Origin: Roseiarcus sp963805295
Lineage (GTDB): Bacteria > Pseudomonadota > Alphaproteobacteria > Rhizobiales > Beijerinckiaceae
Direction of reading: 5' to 3'
Length of the DNA: 64,000 bases
Assembly: GCA_963805295.1 (NCBI GenBank)
Contig: CAWDTW010000081.1
Coordinates: forward strand, 124,001-188,000
The position numbers were made by a program, and so were the translations under genes. This document shows positions 40,932-49,889 of the stretch, piece after piece (position 1 is the first letter of the stretch; the number at the start of each line of letters is the position of its first letter). Under the pieces are notes generated by a model. It ran no database searches. It saw only the letters and a list, made by a program, of their open reading frames with translations, and had not been told where the DNA came from.

Positions 40932-41573
40932 ATGTTGAAGCTTATCGAGGGTTCCAATGCGTCGTTTTTCCCGCGGGAAATGGATGCGATGTTCCGCAAT
41001 CGAGCGGAAATCTTTTCCGAACGGCTCGGCTGGGACGTCGTCGTGAAGAACGGCTACGAGCGAGACCGGTTCGACGACTTGAACCCTCTCTATCTCGTCT
41101 CGGTCGATCCCGACACGGAACAATATTGGGGCTCGCTGCGGCTCCTGCCGACCACCGGGCCCAACATGCTGCGCGACGTCTTTCCGCAGTTGCTGGAGGA
41201 GGGAGAGATCGTGGAGAGCGCGACGATCTGGGAATGTTCGCGCATCTGCGCCGTCGCCACGGAGGGGCAGCCGGAGCGCAGCAAGAACGGCGTCAATTAT
41301 GTTCTCAGCGAACTCGTCACGGGCATCGCTGAGGTCGCGCTCCTGGCGGGACTGACCCAGATCGTCTCCGTGTTCGACGCGCGCATCTATCGCATCCTGA
41401 AGGCCGCCGGCTGCGAGCTCGAGATCATCGGCAGGCCGCAGCGAATCGGCGCCGCCATGGCCTTCGCCGGTCTCTTTCGAACCGGCCTCGACCGCCTGGA
41501 GGCGCACCGCGACGCGCTCGGAGTCGAAGGGAGCGTCCTGGCCCCCGGCGCCAAGGAACTCGCCTTCGCCTGA
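40932..41573 (+). CDS. luxI: LuxI-type acyl-homoserine-lactone synthase, copy 1
   Basis: 213 residues from ATG 40932; GGAGGAGG ends 7 bases upstream. Conserved LuxI residues: Arg and Phe/Trp in MFRNRAEIFSERLGWDV, Asp and Arg in YWGSLRLLPTTGPNML, Glu and Arg in ATIWECSRICAV. It would join S-adenosylmethionine to an acyl group from acyl-ACP. Chain length cannot be read from sequence. About 80% identical to copy 2 by eye. Confidence 0.94.
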   Translation: MLKLIEGSNASFFPREMDAMFRNRAEIFSERLGWDVVVKNGYERDRFDDLNPLYLVSVDPDTEQYWGSLRLLPTTGPNMLRDVFPQLLEEGEIVESATIWECSRICAVATEGQPERSKNGVNYVLSELVTGIAEVALLAGLTQIVSVFDARIYRILKAAGCELEIIGRPQRIGAAMAFAGLFRTGLDRLEAHRDALGVEGSVLAPGAKELAFA

Positions 41574-41722
41574 TCGGTAGAACATAACAAGAACAGATTA
41601 TCAGGGGCCGGTTAAAGCCCGTCCTCCCCTTCGCTGACCCGCGGCCGTCGGTCTTGCCGACAGCGGTTGGGTTGGCCGGCCCAACCGCGGGCCGTTCCCC
41701 GGCATATTCGAGGAGGTAGTCG

Positions 41723-41950
41723 ATGACAGCGTCCGTTCCTCCAACCCGCAAGCCGCCGAAGACCGACACGGCGCGGGGGCAGGCGATCCGCGCCTGCGCC
41801 CGCCACCTCGAGGACCTCGAGCGGGCGCACGGCCGCCCGCCGGCGGACGTGAAAGTCCGTATGACCAGCACGCCGCGCTTCATCGCGCCCGTCCCGCACG
41901 GTTCCTATTGCACCTCGCCTGCCCAACTCTGTGCGGAGCTCGCCGGATGA
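41723..41950 (+). CDS. Small protein of unknown function in the luxI block
   Basis: 75 residues, GAGGAGG 6 bases before ATG 41723. Begins MTASVPPTRKPPKTDTARGQ; middle ACARHLEDLERAHGRPPADV; no known domain or signal seen. Its stop overlaps the next ORF (ATGA at 41947). A shortened copy lies at 40408 upstream of luxI copy 1. Confidence 0.6.
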   Translation: MTASVPPTRKPPKTDTARGQAIRACARHLEDLERAHGRPPADVKVRMTSTPRFIAPVPHGSYCTSPAQLCAELAG

Positions 41951-42483
41951 CCAAGACCCCCTCAACGAAGCGCGGCGTCCGCAAGCCGCGAGACCTCGCC
42001 GACGCGGCCCGGGAGAGGCTCGACGCGACGCCGGAGCGGCTCGCGCGGGCGAGGGACTCCGGCAGGCGCCGACCCGAGACGCCGACCGGCTCCGCCGCAT
42101 CCTCGACCCGTTCGACACCATGCGCGCCAACCGCGTGCTCGCCCCGCACGACGCAAAACTCAACGACATCCGCTGGCTGATCGGCGAATCGCTGCGCCGC
42201 ACCCATCAGCGCGCCCGGCTTCGGCCCGCGCCCCGGCCTACCGCAGTCCGAGGCCGCGCTCCACGCGCGCGACAAGCTGCGCAAGGCGGAGGACAGAGTG
42301 GGCCCCGCCGCCTGGCCGATCGTGACCCGGATCGTCATCGAGGGCGCGGGCGTGCGCGAGTGCCGCGGCTTCGTCCCTGAACTCGCCACTCCCTGGCGCG
42401 CCGACGCCGTCGTCGCCGACCGCCTGCGGGTCGCGCTCGATACGCTCGGCGAGCTGATGGGGGTGACGCCGAGGCGGGGGTGA
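41947..42483 (+). pseudogene. Frameshifted ORF of unknown, possibly phage-derived, family
   Basis: Starts MTKTPSTKRGVRKPRDLADA, passes into a second frame near 42075 (RRILDPFDTMRANRVLAPHD, then LNDIRWLIGESLRRTH) and back near 42220 (QSEAALHARDKLRKAED, WPIVTRIVIEGAGVREC, VVADRLRVALDTLGELMG). The joined ~178-residue protein looks coherent and resembles hypothetical alphaproteobacterial proteins of phage-like regions. I cannot give a function. Either two indel errors or a decaying gene. Confidence 0.6.
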
Positions 42484-42614
42484 CGACGCTGCAGCCGTCG
42501 GGCGCGTTAGCGGGCTGAGCCGAGAGGAGCCCGCAATCGGCGGCAGGCGCAAGGAATACACAGCTCTCAGCATGCCTAACAGGGGCGGTGAGGCTCGAGT
42601 GAGTGGAGGTTCTC

Positions 42615-42966
42615 ATGAGCGCGAACAGCACGGTCGCGGGGGAGCAACGGCAACCGGCCAAACGCGGTCCGGGGTTGTTCTCGAAGGGGTGGCGCGGGTT
42701 CATCCGCATGGTGGCGCCGGGGCGCGCGCGCCGGCGCCGGGTCGCCCGCGGCGGCTCCGAAAGCCATAGTCGGCGTCAAGAAATCCGCGGTGTACCGAGA
42801 CGGGCGCGGCCAATTTCGCGTCATCGAGTTCTTCCTGCCCGCCGACTTGCTGACGGATATGAGGAAGCCGATCGAAATCCAGTTCCTGGAAGGCGAGGAG
42901 CTCGTCAGCGGGGCGCAATTCGGCAAGGCAATCCATTCAAATTTCCACAATATTGAACCAACCTAA
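42615..42966 (+). CDS. Small unknown protein upstream of luxI copy 2, one frameshift
   Basis: About 117 residues. First frame from ATG 42615: MSANSTVAGEQRQPAKRGPG to GFIRMVAPG; then, after a one-base shift in the GC run at 42719-42740, AIVGVKKSAVYRDGRGQF, RVIEFFLPADLLTDM and GAQFGKAIHSNFHNIEPT to TAA 42964-42966. No known domain seen. Its 3' end is conserved in front of luxI copy 1, so the gene was part of the duplicated unit. Confidence 0.6.
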
Positions 42967-43302
42967 TAGAACAATCTGACGAACTGTAAGTTGCAATGCC
43001 CGAAGCGTTTCGACAAGCAAGATGATATCGGCGCTGGTTCAAAAGCGACCGGTTTTCTGTCGGCCGCGTTGCATTCACGATTAACCATTACCTTAGGGAA
43101 ACCCAAGTTGTTCAGCAGTACAAATTGACAACGACGTCCGATTTACCCAGACTTGAACAAAGCAAGAACTCTCCTCGTCCTCCCTTCGGGAAGCTCACCC
43201 ACCGCTCGGAGGGGCGCCGCTGCTGCGCGAGGGCGACGCGAGGGCGACGATCGCAGCGGCGTGGGGCCGCGAGATCGGAGAACCGGTTGGAGGAGCACTG
43301 CG
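42967..43302 (+). repeat. Conserved luxI leader, copy 2
   Basis: 336 bases alignable with 40608-40931. Conserved elements at matching spots: TTGCATTCACGATTAACCAT, CAAGTTG (43104), CAAATTG (43121), TTGACA (43125) and GATCGCAGCGGC. Conservation of the half-sites and the -35 box between copies, where linking bases differ, suggests they are under selection. No gene seen inside. Confidence 0.6.
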
Positions 43303-43944
43303 ATGCTGAAGCTTATCGAAGGGTCCTATGCGTCGTTTTTCCCGCGGGAAATCGATGCGATGTTCCGCAATCGAGCGGAAACTTTTTCCCAACGGTTCGG
43401 CTGGGACGTCGTGGTGAAGAACGGCTATGAGCGAGACCGGTTCGACGACTTGAACCCTCTCTATCTCGTGTCGGTCGATCCCGACACGGAACAGTATTGG
43501 GGCTCGCTGCGGCTCCTGCCGACGACCGGCCCGAACATGCTGCGCGACGTCTTTCCGCAACTGCTCGAAGAGGGGGAGGTCGTCGAGAGCGCGACGATCT
43601 GGGAAAGCTCCCGCATCTGCGCCGTCGCCGCGCGCGGGCGGCCGGAGCGCAGCAAGAACAGCGTCAACTACGTTCTCAGCGAACTGATCGCGGGCATCGG
43701 AGAAGTGGCGCTCCTTGCGGGACTGACTCAGATCGCCTCCGTGTTCGACGCGCGCATCTACCGCGTCCTGAAGACCGCTGGCTGCAAACCTCTGATCATC
43801 GGCAAGCCGCAGCGCATCGGGTCCGTCACCGCCTTCGCCGGATTGTTCGAGCCAGACCAGGAACGGCTGAAGGCGTTCCGGGCCGAGCTCGGCATGGGAG
43901 ATTCGGTGCTGGCGCCGGGGGCAGGAGAACTCGCCTTCGCATGA
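43303..43944 (+). CDS. luxI: LuxI-type acyl-homoserine-lactone synthase, copy 2
   Basis: 213 residues, same length as copy 1. ATG 43303 follows GGAGGAG by 7-8 bases. Conserved sites intact: MFRNRAETFSQRFGWDV, YWGSLRLLPTTGPNML, ATIWESSRICAV. Differences from copy 1 cluster in the acyl-pocket half (GCKPLIIGKPQRIGSVTAF against GCELEIIGRPQRIGAAMAF), so the two may make different lactones. No luxR is adjacent; the nearest is at 46.6 kb. Confidence 0.94.
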   Translation: MLKLIEGSYASFFPREIDAMFRNRAETFSQRFGWDVVVKNGYERDRFDDLNPLYLVSVDPDTEQYWGSLRLLPTTGPNMLRDVFPQLLEEGEVVESATIWESSRICAVAARGRPERSKNSVNYVLSELIAGIGEVALLAGLTQIASVFDARIYRVLKTAGCKPLIIGKPQRIGSVTAFAGLFEPDQERLKAFRAELGMGDSVLAPGAGELAFA

Positions 43945-44185
43945 GCTGCTCGCCGCGCCGCGGCGGCGAGGCCGGGCGCGCATGCCGGCGCTTTCCTGTG
44001 GAGAACTCGGACCGTCGACCTGGAAGGTAGTGGGCGCCCACTACCATCCGGAAGGCGCGCTTGCATGTTCACCGCTTCCGTGCATAGGATGTTAGCATCG
44101 TTCACGTTCTGATCTCCCCAGATTTGCGCGTTGTCAGTTGTTCCAAGTCGTCGCTAACTCGCAGTTAGGGCATGACCGAACTGGC

Positions 44186-44431
44186 ATGACCAATATGGAG
44201 GCTAAGGTGGCCAAAAGCTCCAAGGCGTGGAGACAGGAAGAGACCGAACCGAAGCCGAAGATCGGCGAATTGACGCTGTCGGCGTTCGAGTCGCGTCGCC
44301 TGCTGGCGATTTGTGTCGAGTTGATTGACCTGTGTTCAAAGGTGTCCGGCAAGATCGATCCTGCGGTTGGTCACTTGGTCGCTCACCCGCGTGACGAGGT
44401 GCTTATCGAAATGTTCGATTTTCGACCCTAA
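44186..44431 (+). CDS. Hypothetical protein, 81 residues
   Basis: From ATG 44186 (44195 also possible): MTNMEAKVAKSSKAWRQEET, then ELTLSAFESRRLLAICVELI, DLCSKVSGKIDPAVGHLVAH. Charged N-terminus and one helix-rich centre; no domain recognised. The AT-rich DNA and position between luxI copy 2 and an IS suggest accessory origin. Could be a chance frame. Confidence 0.4.
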   Translation: MTNMEAKVAKSSKAWRQEETEPKPKIGELTLSAFESRRLLAICVELIDLCSKVSGKIDPAVGHLVAHPRDEVLIEMFDFRP

Positions 44432-44463
44432 TGGGGGGGAATAAAATGCTCAGAGACGTAATA

Positions 44464-46401
44464 CCCGACTTGAACAGTAAACTCGCCCTCGCGCGTGCAA
44501 GGCATTGATATTATTGAGGGCGGTCAAGCATTTTTCAAAATGTAGTGCCGCGTGTGCGCAGCATTACCGCTTGATATTTGGCGACGAATCGCTTTGTGTG
44601 GTGCTCTGTTGTGAGAGCCCCATGTTCTTCCGCCTCAAGAAGTCTGGCGACCGCGGCTACGTCCAGATCGTCGAGAACAAACGCGAAGGCGCGGCCGTGC
44701 GCCAGAGGGTGATCGCCAATCTCGGCCGCGCCGACGACCTGGTCGCCTCCGGCGCGCTCGCCTCGCTTCTTGCCTCGGGCGCCAAGCTCACCGATCAGGT
44801 GTTGCTCATTGCCTCGCTCGACCAGGACGCCGAGGGCGCGCTGTCGGTCGCGGCCAAGCGGATCGGCGGGCCGTTGTTGTTCGGCAGGATCTGGGAGCGG
44901 CTCGGGATCGACGCCGTGCTGGCCGAGTTGCTGAAGGAACGCGGGTTCGAGTTCGCGGTCGAGCGGGCGGCGTTCGTCGCCGCCCTGCATCGGCTGTTCG
45001 TCTCGGGCTCGGACCGCGACTGCGCCTCGTGGATGACGGATTACGACATCCCGGGCGCCGAGGGGCTCGAGCTGCATCACTTCTATCGAGCCATGGCCTG
45101 GCTCGGCGAGGAGTTGGAGGAGAAGCCGGCCGGGGCGCTGGCGCCGCGCTGCGTCAAGGACCTGATCGAAGAGAAGCTGTTCGAACGCCGCCGCGATCTG
45201 TTCACTGACCTTTCCGCCGTGTTCATGGACACGACGAGCCTGTCGTTCTACGGCGAGGGCGGCGAGACGCTGGGCGAGCACGGCTATTCCAAGGACTACC
45301 GGCCCGACCTGGAGCAGATGATCCTCGGCCTCATCGTCGACGGCGACGGCCGGCCGATCTGCACCGAGATGTGGCCGGGCAATACCGCCGACGTGACGAC
45401 GCTGCTGCCGGTCGTCGATCGCTTGCGCCAGCGCTTTTCGATCGGCCGGGTCTGCGTCGTCGCCGACCGCGGGATGATCTCGGCCGCGACCATCGCCGGG
45501 CTGGAAGAGCGCAAGCTGGAATACATCCTGGGCGCGCGCGAGCGCTCCGACGCCGTCGTCCGCAAAATCGTGCTCGAAGACGACGATCCCTTCGTGCCCC
45601 TCCTGATCGAGCGCAAGAGGGGAGAGACGCAGCTCTTCGTCAAGCAAGTGAAGCTCGAGGGCGTTCGCTATGTCGTCTGCCGCAACGAAAAAGAGGCCGA
45701 GAACGACCGCAAGGATCGCGAAGCGATCGTCGCCGCGCTCGATGCGCAATTGAAGAAGGGCGACAAGGCGCTGATCGGCAACTCCGCCTATCGGCGGTAT
45801 CTGCGCAAAGTCGGGGCCAAGGGCGGGCGGTCATTCGAGATCGACGCCGGCAAGCTCGCCGAAGAGGCGCGCTTCGACGGCGTATTCGTCCTGCGCACCA
45901 ACGCCAAGGTCACGCCGTTGCAGGCGGTCCTGCGCTACCGCGATCTGCTCCAAGTCGAGGACCTCTTCCGCAGAACCAAGGCGATCATGCGCACGCGGCC
46001 GATCTTCCATTCCTCCGACGCCGCCATCCGCGGGCATGTCTTTTGTTCCTTCCTGGCGCTGTCGATGCAGAAGCATCTCGACGACCTCGCGCGCCAAGCC
46101 GGCCTCGTCCAGGAATGGAAAGACCTCCTGCGCGATCTCGACCGCCTGCAACAGCTGCGCATCCGCCACCGCGGCGCCGATTGGCTGGTGCGCGCCGACG
46201 CTGCGCCTAGCGTGACCTCCCTCTTCAAATACGCCCGCGTCGCCCTGCCGCCGCGCGCCCGTCAGGCCCGTCCGCCGCCGCCCCCGCCCGAACGCGCCCG
46301 AAAACGCCGCGGCCGCCCAAGGCGTAGTGCCACGTCGACTTGAATTTCGCCGGAACGCCAACACAATCAACCACTTGCAAAAATCAGGTGTTCAAGTCGG
46401 G
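44464..46401 (+). mobile_element. IS1634-family insertion sequence, copy 2
   Basis: 1938 bp, one base shorter than copy 1 because of an indel in the leader (near 44533). Ends CCCGACTTGAACA and TGTTCAAGTCGGG are identical to copy 1. Flanked by the 5-bp direct repeat TAATA at 44459-44463 and 46402-46406. Same orientation as copy 1, about 34 kb apart; near-identity implies recent transposition. Confidence 0.95.
44622..46343 (+). CDS. IS1634-family transposase, copy 2
   Basis: 573 residues from ATG 44622. It carries the same DDE positions as copy 1. Visible differences are few, for example RQRVIANL for RQTVIANL, KERGFEF for KERAFEF, PDLEQM for PDLKQM and FDGVFVL for FDGIFVL. The frame could extend upstream to 44505 but that part overlaps the IS leader. 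Probably functional. Confidence 0.93.
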   Translation: MFFRLKKSGDRGYVQIVENKREGAAVRQRVIANLGRADDLVASGALASLLASGAKLTDQVLLIASLDQDAEGALSVAAKRIGGPLLFGRIWERLGIDAVLAELLKERGFEFAVERAAFVAALHRLFVSGSDRDCASWMTDYDIPGAEGLELHHFYRAMAWLGEELEEKPAGALAPRCVKDLIEEKLFERRRDLFTDLSAVFMDTTSLSFYGEGGETLGEHGYSKDYRPDLEQMILGLIVDGDGRPICTEMWPGNTADVTTLLPVVDRLRQRFSIGRVCVVADRGMISAATIAGLEERKLEYILGARERSDAVVRKIVLEDDDPFVPLLIERKRGETQLFVKQVKLEGVRYVVCRNEKEAENDRKDREAIVAALDAQLKKGDKALIGNSAYRRYLRKVGAKGGRSFEIDAGKLAEEARFDGVFVLRTNAKVTPLQAVLRYRDLLQVEDLFRRTKAIMRTRPIFHSSDAAIRGHVFCSFLALSMQKHLDDLARQAGLVQEWKDLLRDLDRLQQLRIRHRGADWLVRADAAPSVTSLFKYARVALPPRARQARPPPPPPERARKRRGRPRRSATST

Positions 46402-46406
46402 TAATA

Positions 46407-47348
46407 ATGGAGACGAACGCCGACGTCGCGATAGTCCTGAAGGCGGAAGTCGAGACGGTCCCCGAATTCGGATTGCCGGGCCCGCTTCGAGGCGACGGCG
46501 AATTGCGTCTCAGACAGGGTGACGCCGGTCACCGTCGCTCCCGCGACGTCCGCAAGATAGAGCGCCATGCCGCCGAGTCCGCACCCGATGTCGAGGACCG
46601 ACGCGCCCTCAATATTGAGCCGTCCGCCGTTAGACTGACCGACACGATTCTCGGGTACAACGAACAGGATCTGAGCGATACGTTGAGGGAGATCGCGTCG
46701 GAGATCGGCGTCAGTCATATTGCGTATCTACGGTTTTCGCCGGATAAGAGCGCAGACACGAGCTTGTTGACGGCGATCGTCACCTATTCGAGCGATTGGA
46801 CGCGACGCTATTTCGCGAGACAATACGTCCATGTGGATCCGGTCATCACGCATGGACGGAACGCCGTCGTTCCGTTTGACTGGGAGATTTTGGTTGACGC
46901 CGATCCGGCGGTGGGTGGGTTCTTCGAGGACGCGATGAACCACGGCGTCGGCCGCAACGGCCTGTCGATCCCGGTTCGAAACCGAAGAGGGATCTATGCT
47001 CTGGTCTCCTTTTCCAGCGATCAGTCGAAGCGGGAGTGGGTTCAGTACAAATTCGACAACATGGTGAAGCTTCAGCTGTTGTCAGTCCTCATCGATTCGG
47101 CTGCGAACATCAATTTCAAACTCCCTTCGCCGGCCGTGAACTTGTCCCGTCGTGAAGAACAGTGTCTGATCTGGGCGGCGAGGGGAAAAACCTATCAGGA
47201 AATTGCGGAAATCCTGGAGCTGACCTTCGGCAGCGTGAAGACCCACCTGGATTCCGCTCGCCATAAGCTGCATTGCTTGAATCTGGCCCACGCGGTCGCA
47301 GTCGCCGTCGCGACCGGGGTGATCCCCGCAAAGGCGTTGAAGTGGTGA
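46407..47348 (+). CDS. LuxR-type quorum-sensing regulator with rebuilt 5' end
   Basis: The certain part runs from about 46630: autoinducer-binding domain (SHIAYLRFS, YSSDWTRRYFARQYVHVDPV, VVPFDWEIL, GRNGLSIPVRN) and LuxR helix-turn-helix (LSRREEQCLIWAARGKTYQE, SVKTHLDSARHKLHCLN). The only in-frame start codon upstream is ATG 46407, at the IS target site, and the first ~70 codons are antisense to a cfa remnant. So either the protein has a foreign N-terminal extension or the native start was lost. It is the only LuxR near the two luxI genes and probably answers their signals. Confidence 0.85.
   Translation: METNADVAIVLKAEVETVPEFGLPGPLRGDGELRLRQGDAGHRRSRDVRKIERHAAESAPDVEDRRALNIEPSAVRLTDTILGYNEQDLSDTLREIASEIGVSHIAYLRFSPDKSADTSLLTAIVTYSSDWTRRYFARQYVHVDPVITHGRNAVVPFDWEILVDADPAVGGFFEDAMNHGVGRNGLSIPVRNRRGIYALVSFSSDQSKREWVQYKFDNMVKLQLLSVLIDSAANINFKLPSPAVNLSRREEQCLIWAARGKTYQEIAEILELTFGSVKTHLDSARHKLHCLNLAHAVAVAVATGVIPAKALKW
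46410..46625 (-). pseudogene. Internal fragment of a cyclopropane-fatty-acid synthase
   Basis: The minus strand reads EGASVLDIGCGLGGMALYLA, DVAGATVTGVTLSETQFAVA and SEFGDRLDFRLQDYRDV. This matches residues of the full gene at about 27.76-27.95 kb closely but not identically (FGG/LGG, SEK/SET), so it is an older paralogue. It stops just before the IS target site on one side and at the luxR coding part on the other. Confidence 0.85.
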
Positions 47349-47550
47349 CCGCAGGTCCGGCGCCGCGCGCCGCGGCGGGGCGGGTTTGGCGGCGTGGCCA
47401 AGGCGCCGCAATCGTCCAAAAGCGGAAGATTTGCGCGCGACGCTAAACGGGGGTCTAACCCTCTGAAAACGAATACCCGCGCCGCTAAGTCGGCGCTGGA
47501 CGGCGCTCGGGTCGTACCCTCCGGTCCGCCGAAAATCGCGGAGCGCCCTC

Positions 47551-49200
47551 TCACCCCTTCCCGATCGCCAGCATGACGATGCGGACGAGGACGAGGCCGC
47601 CGGCGACGACGAGGTAGAGGCGCAGGATCCCCATCCACGCCCTGGCGGCGAGCGAGAGCTTCGCCGGCGCCAGAGACGCCAGCGGCGGCGTCCGCCAAGC
47701 CTTGCGATGGGCCGCGACGGCTTCGACCGGCTCGTTCGTCGCCCGGCCGTTTCGGCCGAGCGCCATCAGAACGAGCGCGATGACGATCGCGACGACCCCG
47801 CCGCCGATCAGAATCCCGAGGATCGTTCGCGTGCCCGCCGAATCGGGAAACAACACCGAGACGGTCAGGATCGCCGACAGCGCCACCAGCGCGGCAATGA
47901 CCGCGGCGGTGAGCGCGTTCACCCATCGCCCGTTGACCCAGGGCCCCAAGACTGCCTTGTCGTTGCAGAGAAGGAGCAGGAACACGGTCGCGCTCGGCAG
48001 CAGAACGCCGGCCAGCGTCTGCACCGCGACGGTGAGGAGCCCGAGCGGCGCGCCGGGCGTCAGCACGATCGCCGCGGCGACCGCGATGAGGCACGCATAG
48101 ACCGCGTAGAAGCCCTTGGCGTCGGAGACCTTGCGGTGGAGGGAATGGCGGGCCGAGAACGCGTCGCCAATCGCATACGCGGTCGAGAGCGACACCGCCG
48201 AGGCGCCGATCAGCGCCGCGTCGATGAGGGCGACGGCGAACATCACGCCGACGGCGCGGCCTGCGTATCTCTCGAGGCCCGCCGCGATGGCGCCCGCGTC
48301 GGTGAAATGGCCGAATTCGGGCGTTCCCGCGAACGCCGTCGCGGTGAAGGCGATGATCGCCGCCGCGCCGGCGACGACGAGCGCGATGCCGAGCCACAGG
48401 TCCAGCCGCTCGTAATGGATGAAGCGGGGCGTGATGCGCTTGTCGATGACGTAGCTCTGCTGGAAGAAGAGCTGCCAGGGCGCGACGGTGGTGCCGACGA
48501 GCCCGATGATCAAGAGCATCACGTCGCTGAGCTTGCCTGCCGCCGGGATCTGCGGAACGAGGAAATCGTGCGCGACCTGCGCCGGCGGCGGACTGACGGC
48601 CAGATAGATCGGCGCGAGCAGCAGGCTGCCGAAGACCAGGACCATCGAGAACCGCTCGAACCGGCGGAAGTCGCCCGTGCTCGCCGCGGCGACGATGAGG
48701 CCGGCGGCGAGGATGACTCCGGCGGTCTTGTTGAGGCCGAGATAGTCGAGCGCCAGGCTAATGCCGATGAACTCGGTAACGATGGTCAGCGCGTTGAGCA
48801 GGAACAGGTCGATGACGCTGAAAGCGCCCCAGAACCGGCCGAACCGCTCGAAAATGAGCCGCGCGTGGCCGACGCCGGCGACCGCGCCGAGGCGGAGCAC
48901 CATTTCCTGGTTGACGTAGAGCACCGGGATTAGGAGGGCAAGCGTCCAGAGCAGCGTCGTGCCGTAGGTCTGTCCCGCCTGGCCGTAGGTCGCGAACGCG
49001 CCCGCGTCGTTGTCGCCGGCCATCACGATGAGGCCGGGGCCGATGACGGCGAGCAGGGTGGCGAGGCGGCGCCTCCAGGTGTCGCGGGTGGCGACGTCGC
49101 CGTGGAGGATGGTTCCGAACGCGCCGCGGATGTGGCCGATGTGGGCGGCGTCGAGCACGGCGGCCTCGACCGGCTCGGCGATATGAACGTTCATCGTCAT
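47551..49200 (-). CDS. Nramp-family divalent metal transporter
   Basis: 549 residues with about 11-12 membrane helices. First helix: VIGPGLIVMAGDNDAGAFAT; helix 6: GLVGTTVAPWQLFFQQSYVI. Canonical manganese/iron Nramps have DPGN and MPH at these places; here the sites read DNDAG and TTVAPW, as in a divergent bacterial branch of the family, so the metal may differ (magnesium-like is possible). ATG 49200 sits next to a long leader. Confidence 0.88.
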   Translation of the reverse strand: MTMNVHIAEPVEAAVLDAAHIGHIRGAFGTILHGDVATRDTWRRRLATLLAVIGPGLIVMAGDNDAGAFATYGQAGQTYGTTLLWTLALLIPVLYVNQEMVLRLGAVAGVGHARLIFERFGRFWGAFSVIDLFLLNALTIVTEFIGISLALDYLGLNKTAGVILAAGLIVAAASTGDFRRFERFSMVLVFGSLLLAPIYLAVSPPPAQVAHDFLVPQIPAAGKLSDVMLLIIGLVGTTVAPWQLFFQQSYVIDKRITPRFIHYERLDLWLGIALVVAGAAAIIAFTATAFAGTPEFGHFTDAGAIAAGLERYAGRAVGVMFAVALIDAALIGASAVSLSTAYAIGDAFSARHSLHRKVSDAKGFYAVYACLIAVAAAIVLTPGAPLGLLTVAVQTLAGVLLPSATVFLLLLCNDKAVLGPWVNGRWVNALTAAVIAALVALSAILTVSVLFPDSAGTRTILGILIGGGVVAIVIALVLMALGRNGRATNEPVEAVAAHRKAWRTPPLASLAPAKLSLAARAWMGILRLYLVVAGGLVLVRIVMLAIGKG

Positions 49201-49889
49201 GGGTTCGATCCTTTCGCCGTCGCCGGCTCAAGGACGAACCCCCCGACGTTCAGTCGGCGCGGGTCGACGCGGAGGCGGAGACGGCTTTCTTGATTGAATT
49301 CAGGGAAAAGGAACCCGCCGGACGCGACAGGGGCGCTCCAACGGGGCGTCTAGGGCCGTCGTTCAAGTCTGTCTCCTCTGTCAACCGCGAACGGTCGCCG
49401 AACGCCCCGAAAGGGACCGCCCCGTTCGTACGGCGGTGAAGTCTATGCGACTCGCGCCAATCGTCATCCGATTGTCACAATGGGCGCCGACGCGTTTGAA
49501 ATTGAGCATGATCCGCCGCTGCGGTCAACCCGGGCGGTTCCTGCCTCCAACGCTCCGAACTCGAGTCAAGGGCGGTCAATGGAATGGGGGTCGCGGGTCG
49601 CGTTGCCCCGTGAGGCGGACGGATTCGGGCGGCGTCCGCCATGAGCCGTGGGCAAGCCAATTCGGCGGGGAAGTCGCGTCTTCGGGCGCTCCCGGATCAG
49701 CGCAGCCGAGCCGAGGATCCTCGCGATTCGGGGCGCATCGCCCAAGAGTCGCCCAAGTCATGGCCATTTCAGCTCCCGCGCCCTCGACCTCCAGCGACCC
49801 CGAAGACGAACGGTCCGTCAGGCCGCGCCGCAGGACCGCCGGGTGGGATGCCTCCCGGCTCGCCTCGGTCCTCGCAGCCGTCTTGCCGT
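49201..49889. other. 689-bp gap without a supported gene
   Basis: Lies between the Nramp gene (reading left) and the pyrF stop. Forward and reverse frames open here have no family features. The first ~240 bases are the Nramp leader; I looked for a known metal riboswitch shape and found none I could defend. The stretch 49440-49890 is featureless GC-rich DNA, perhaps a decayed gene. Confidence 0.5.

Noticed and set aside
49201..49440. Metal riboswitch in the Nramp leader
   Set aside because: No stem set or conserved core that I could align by eye to a known class.
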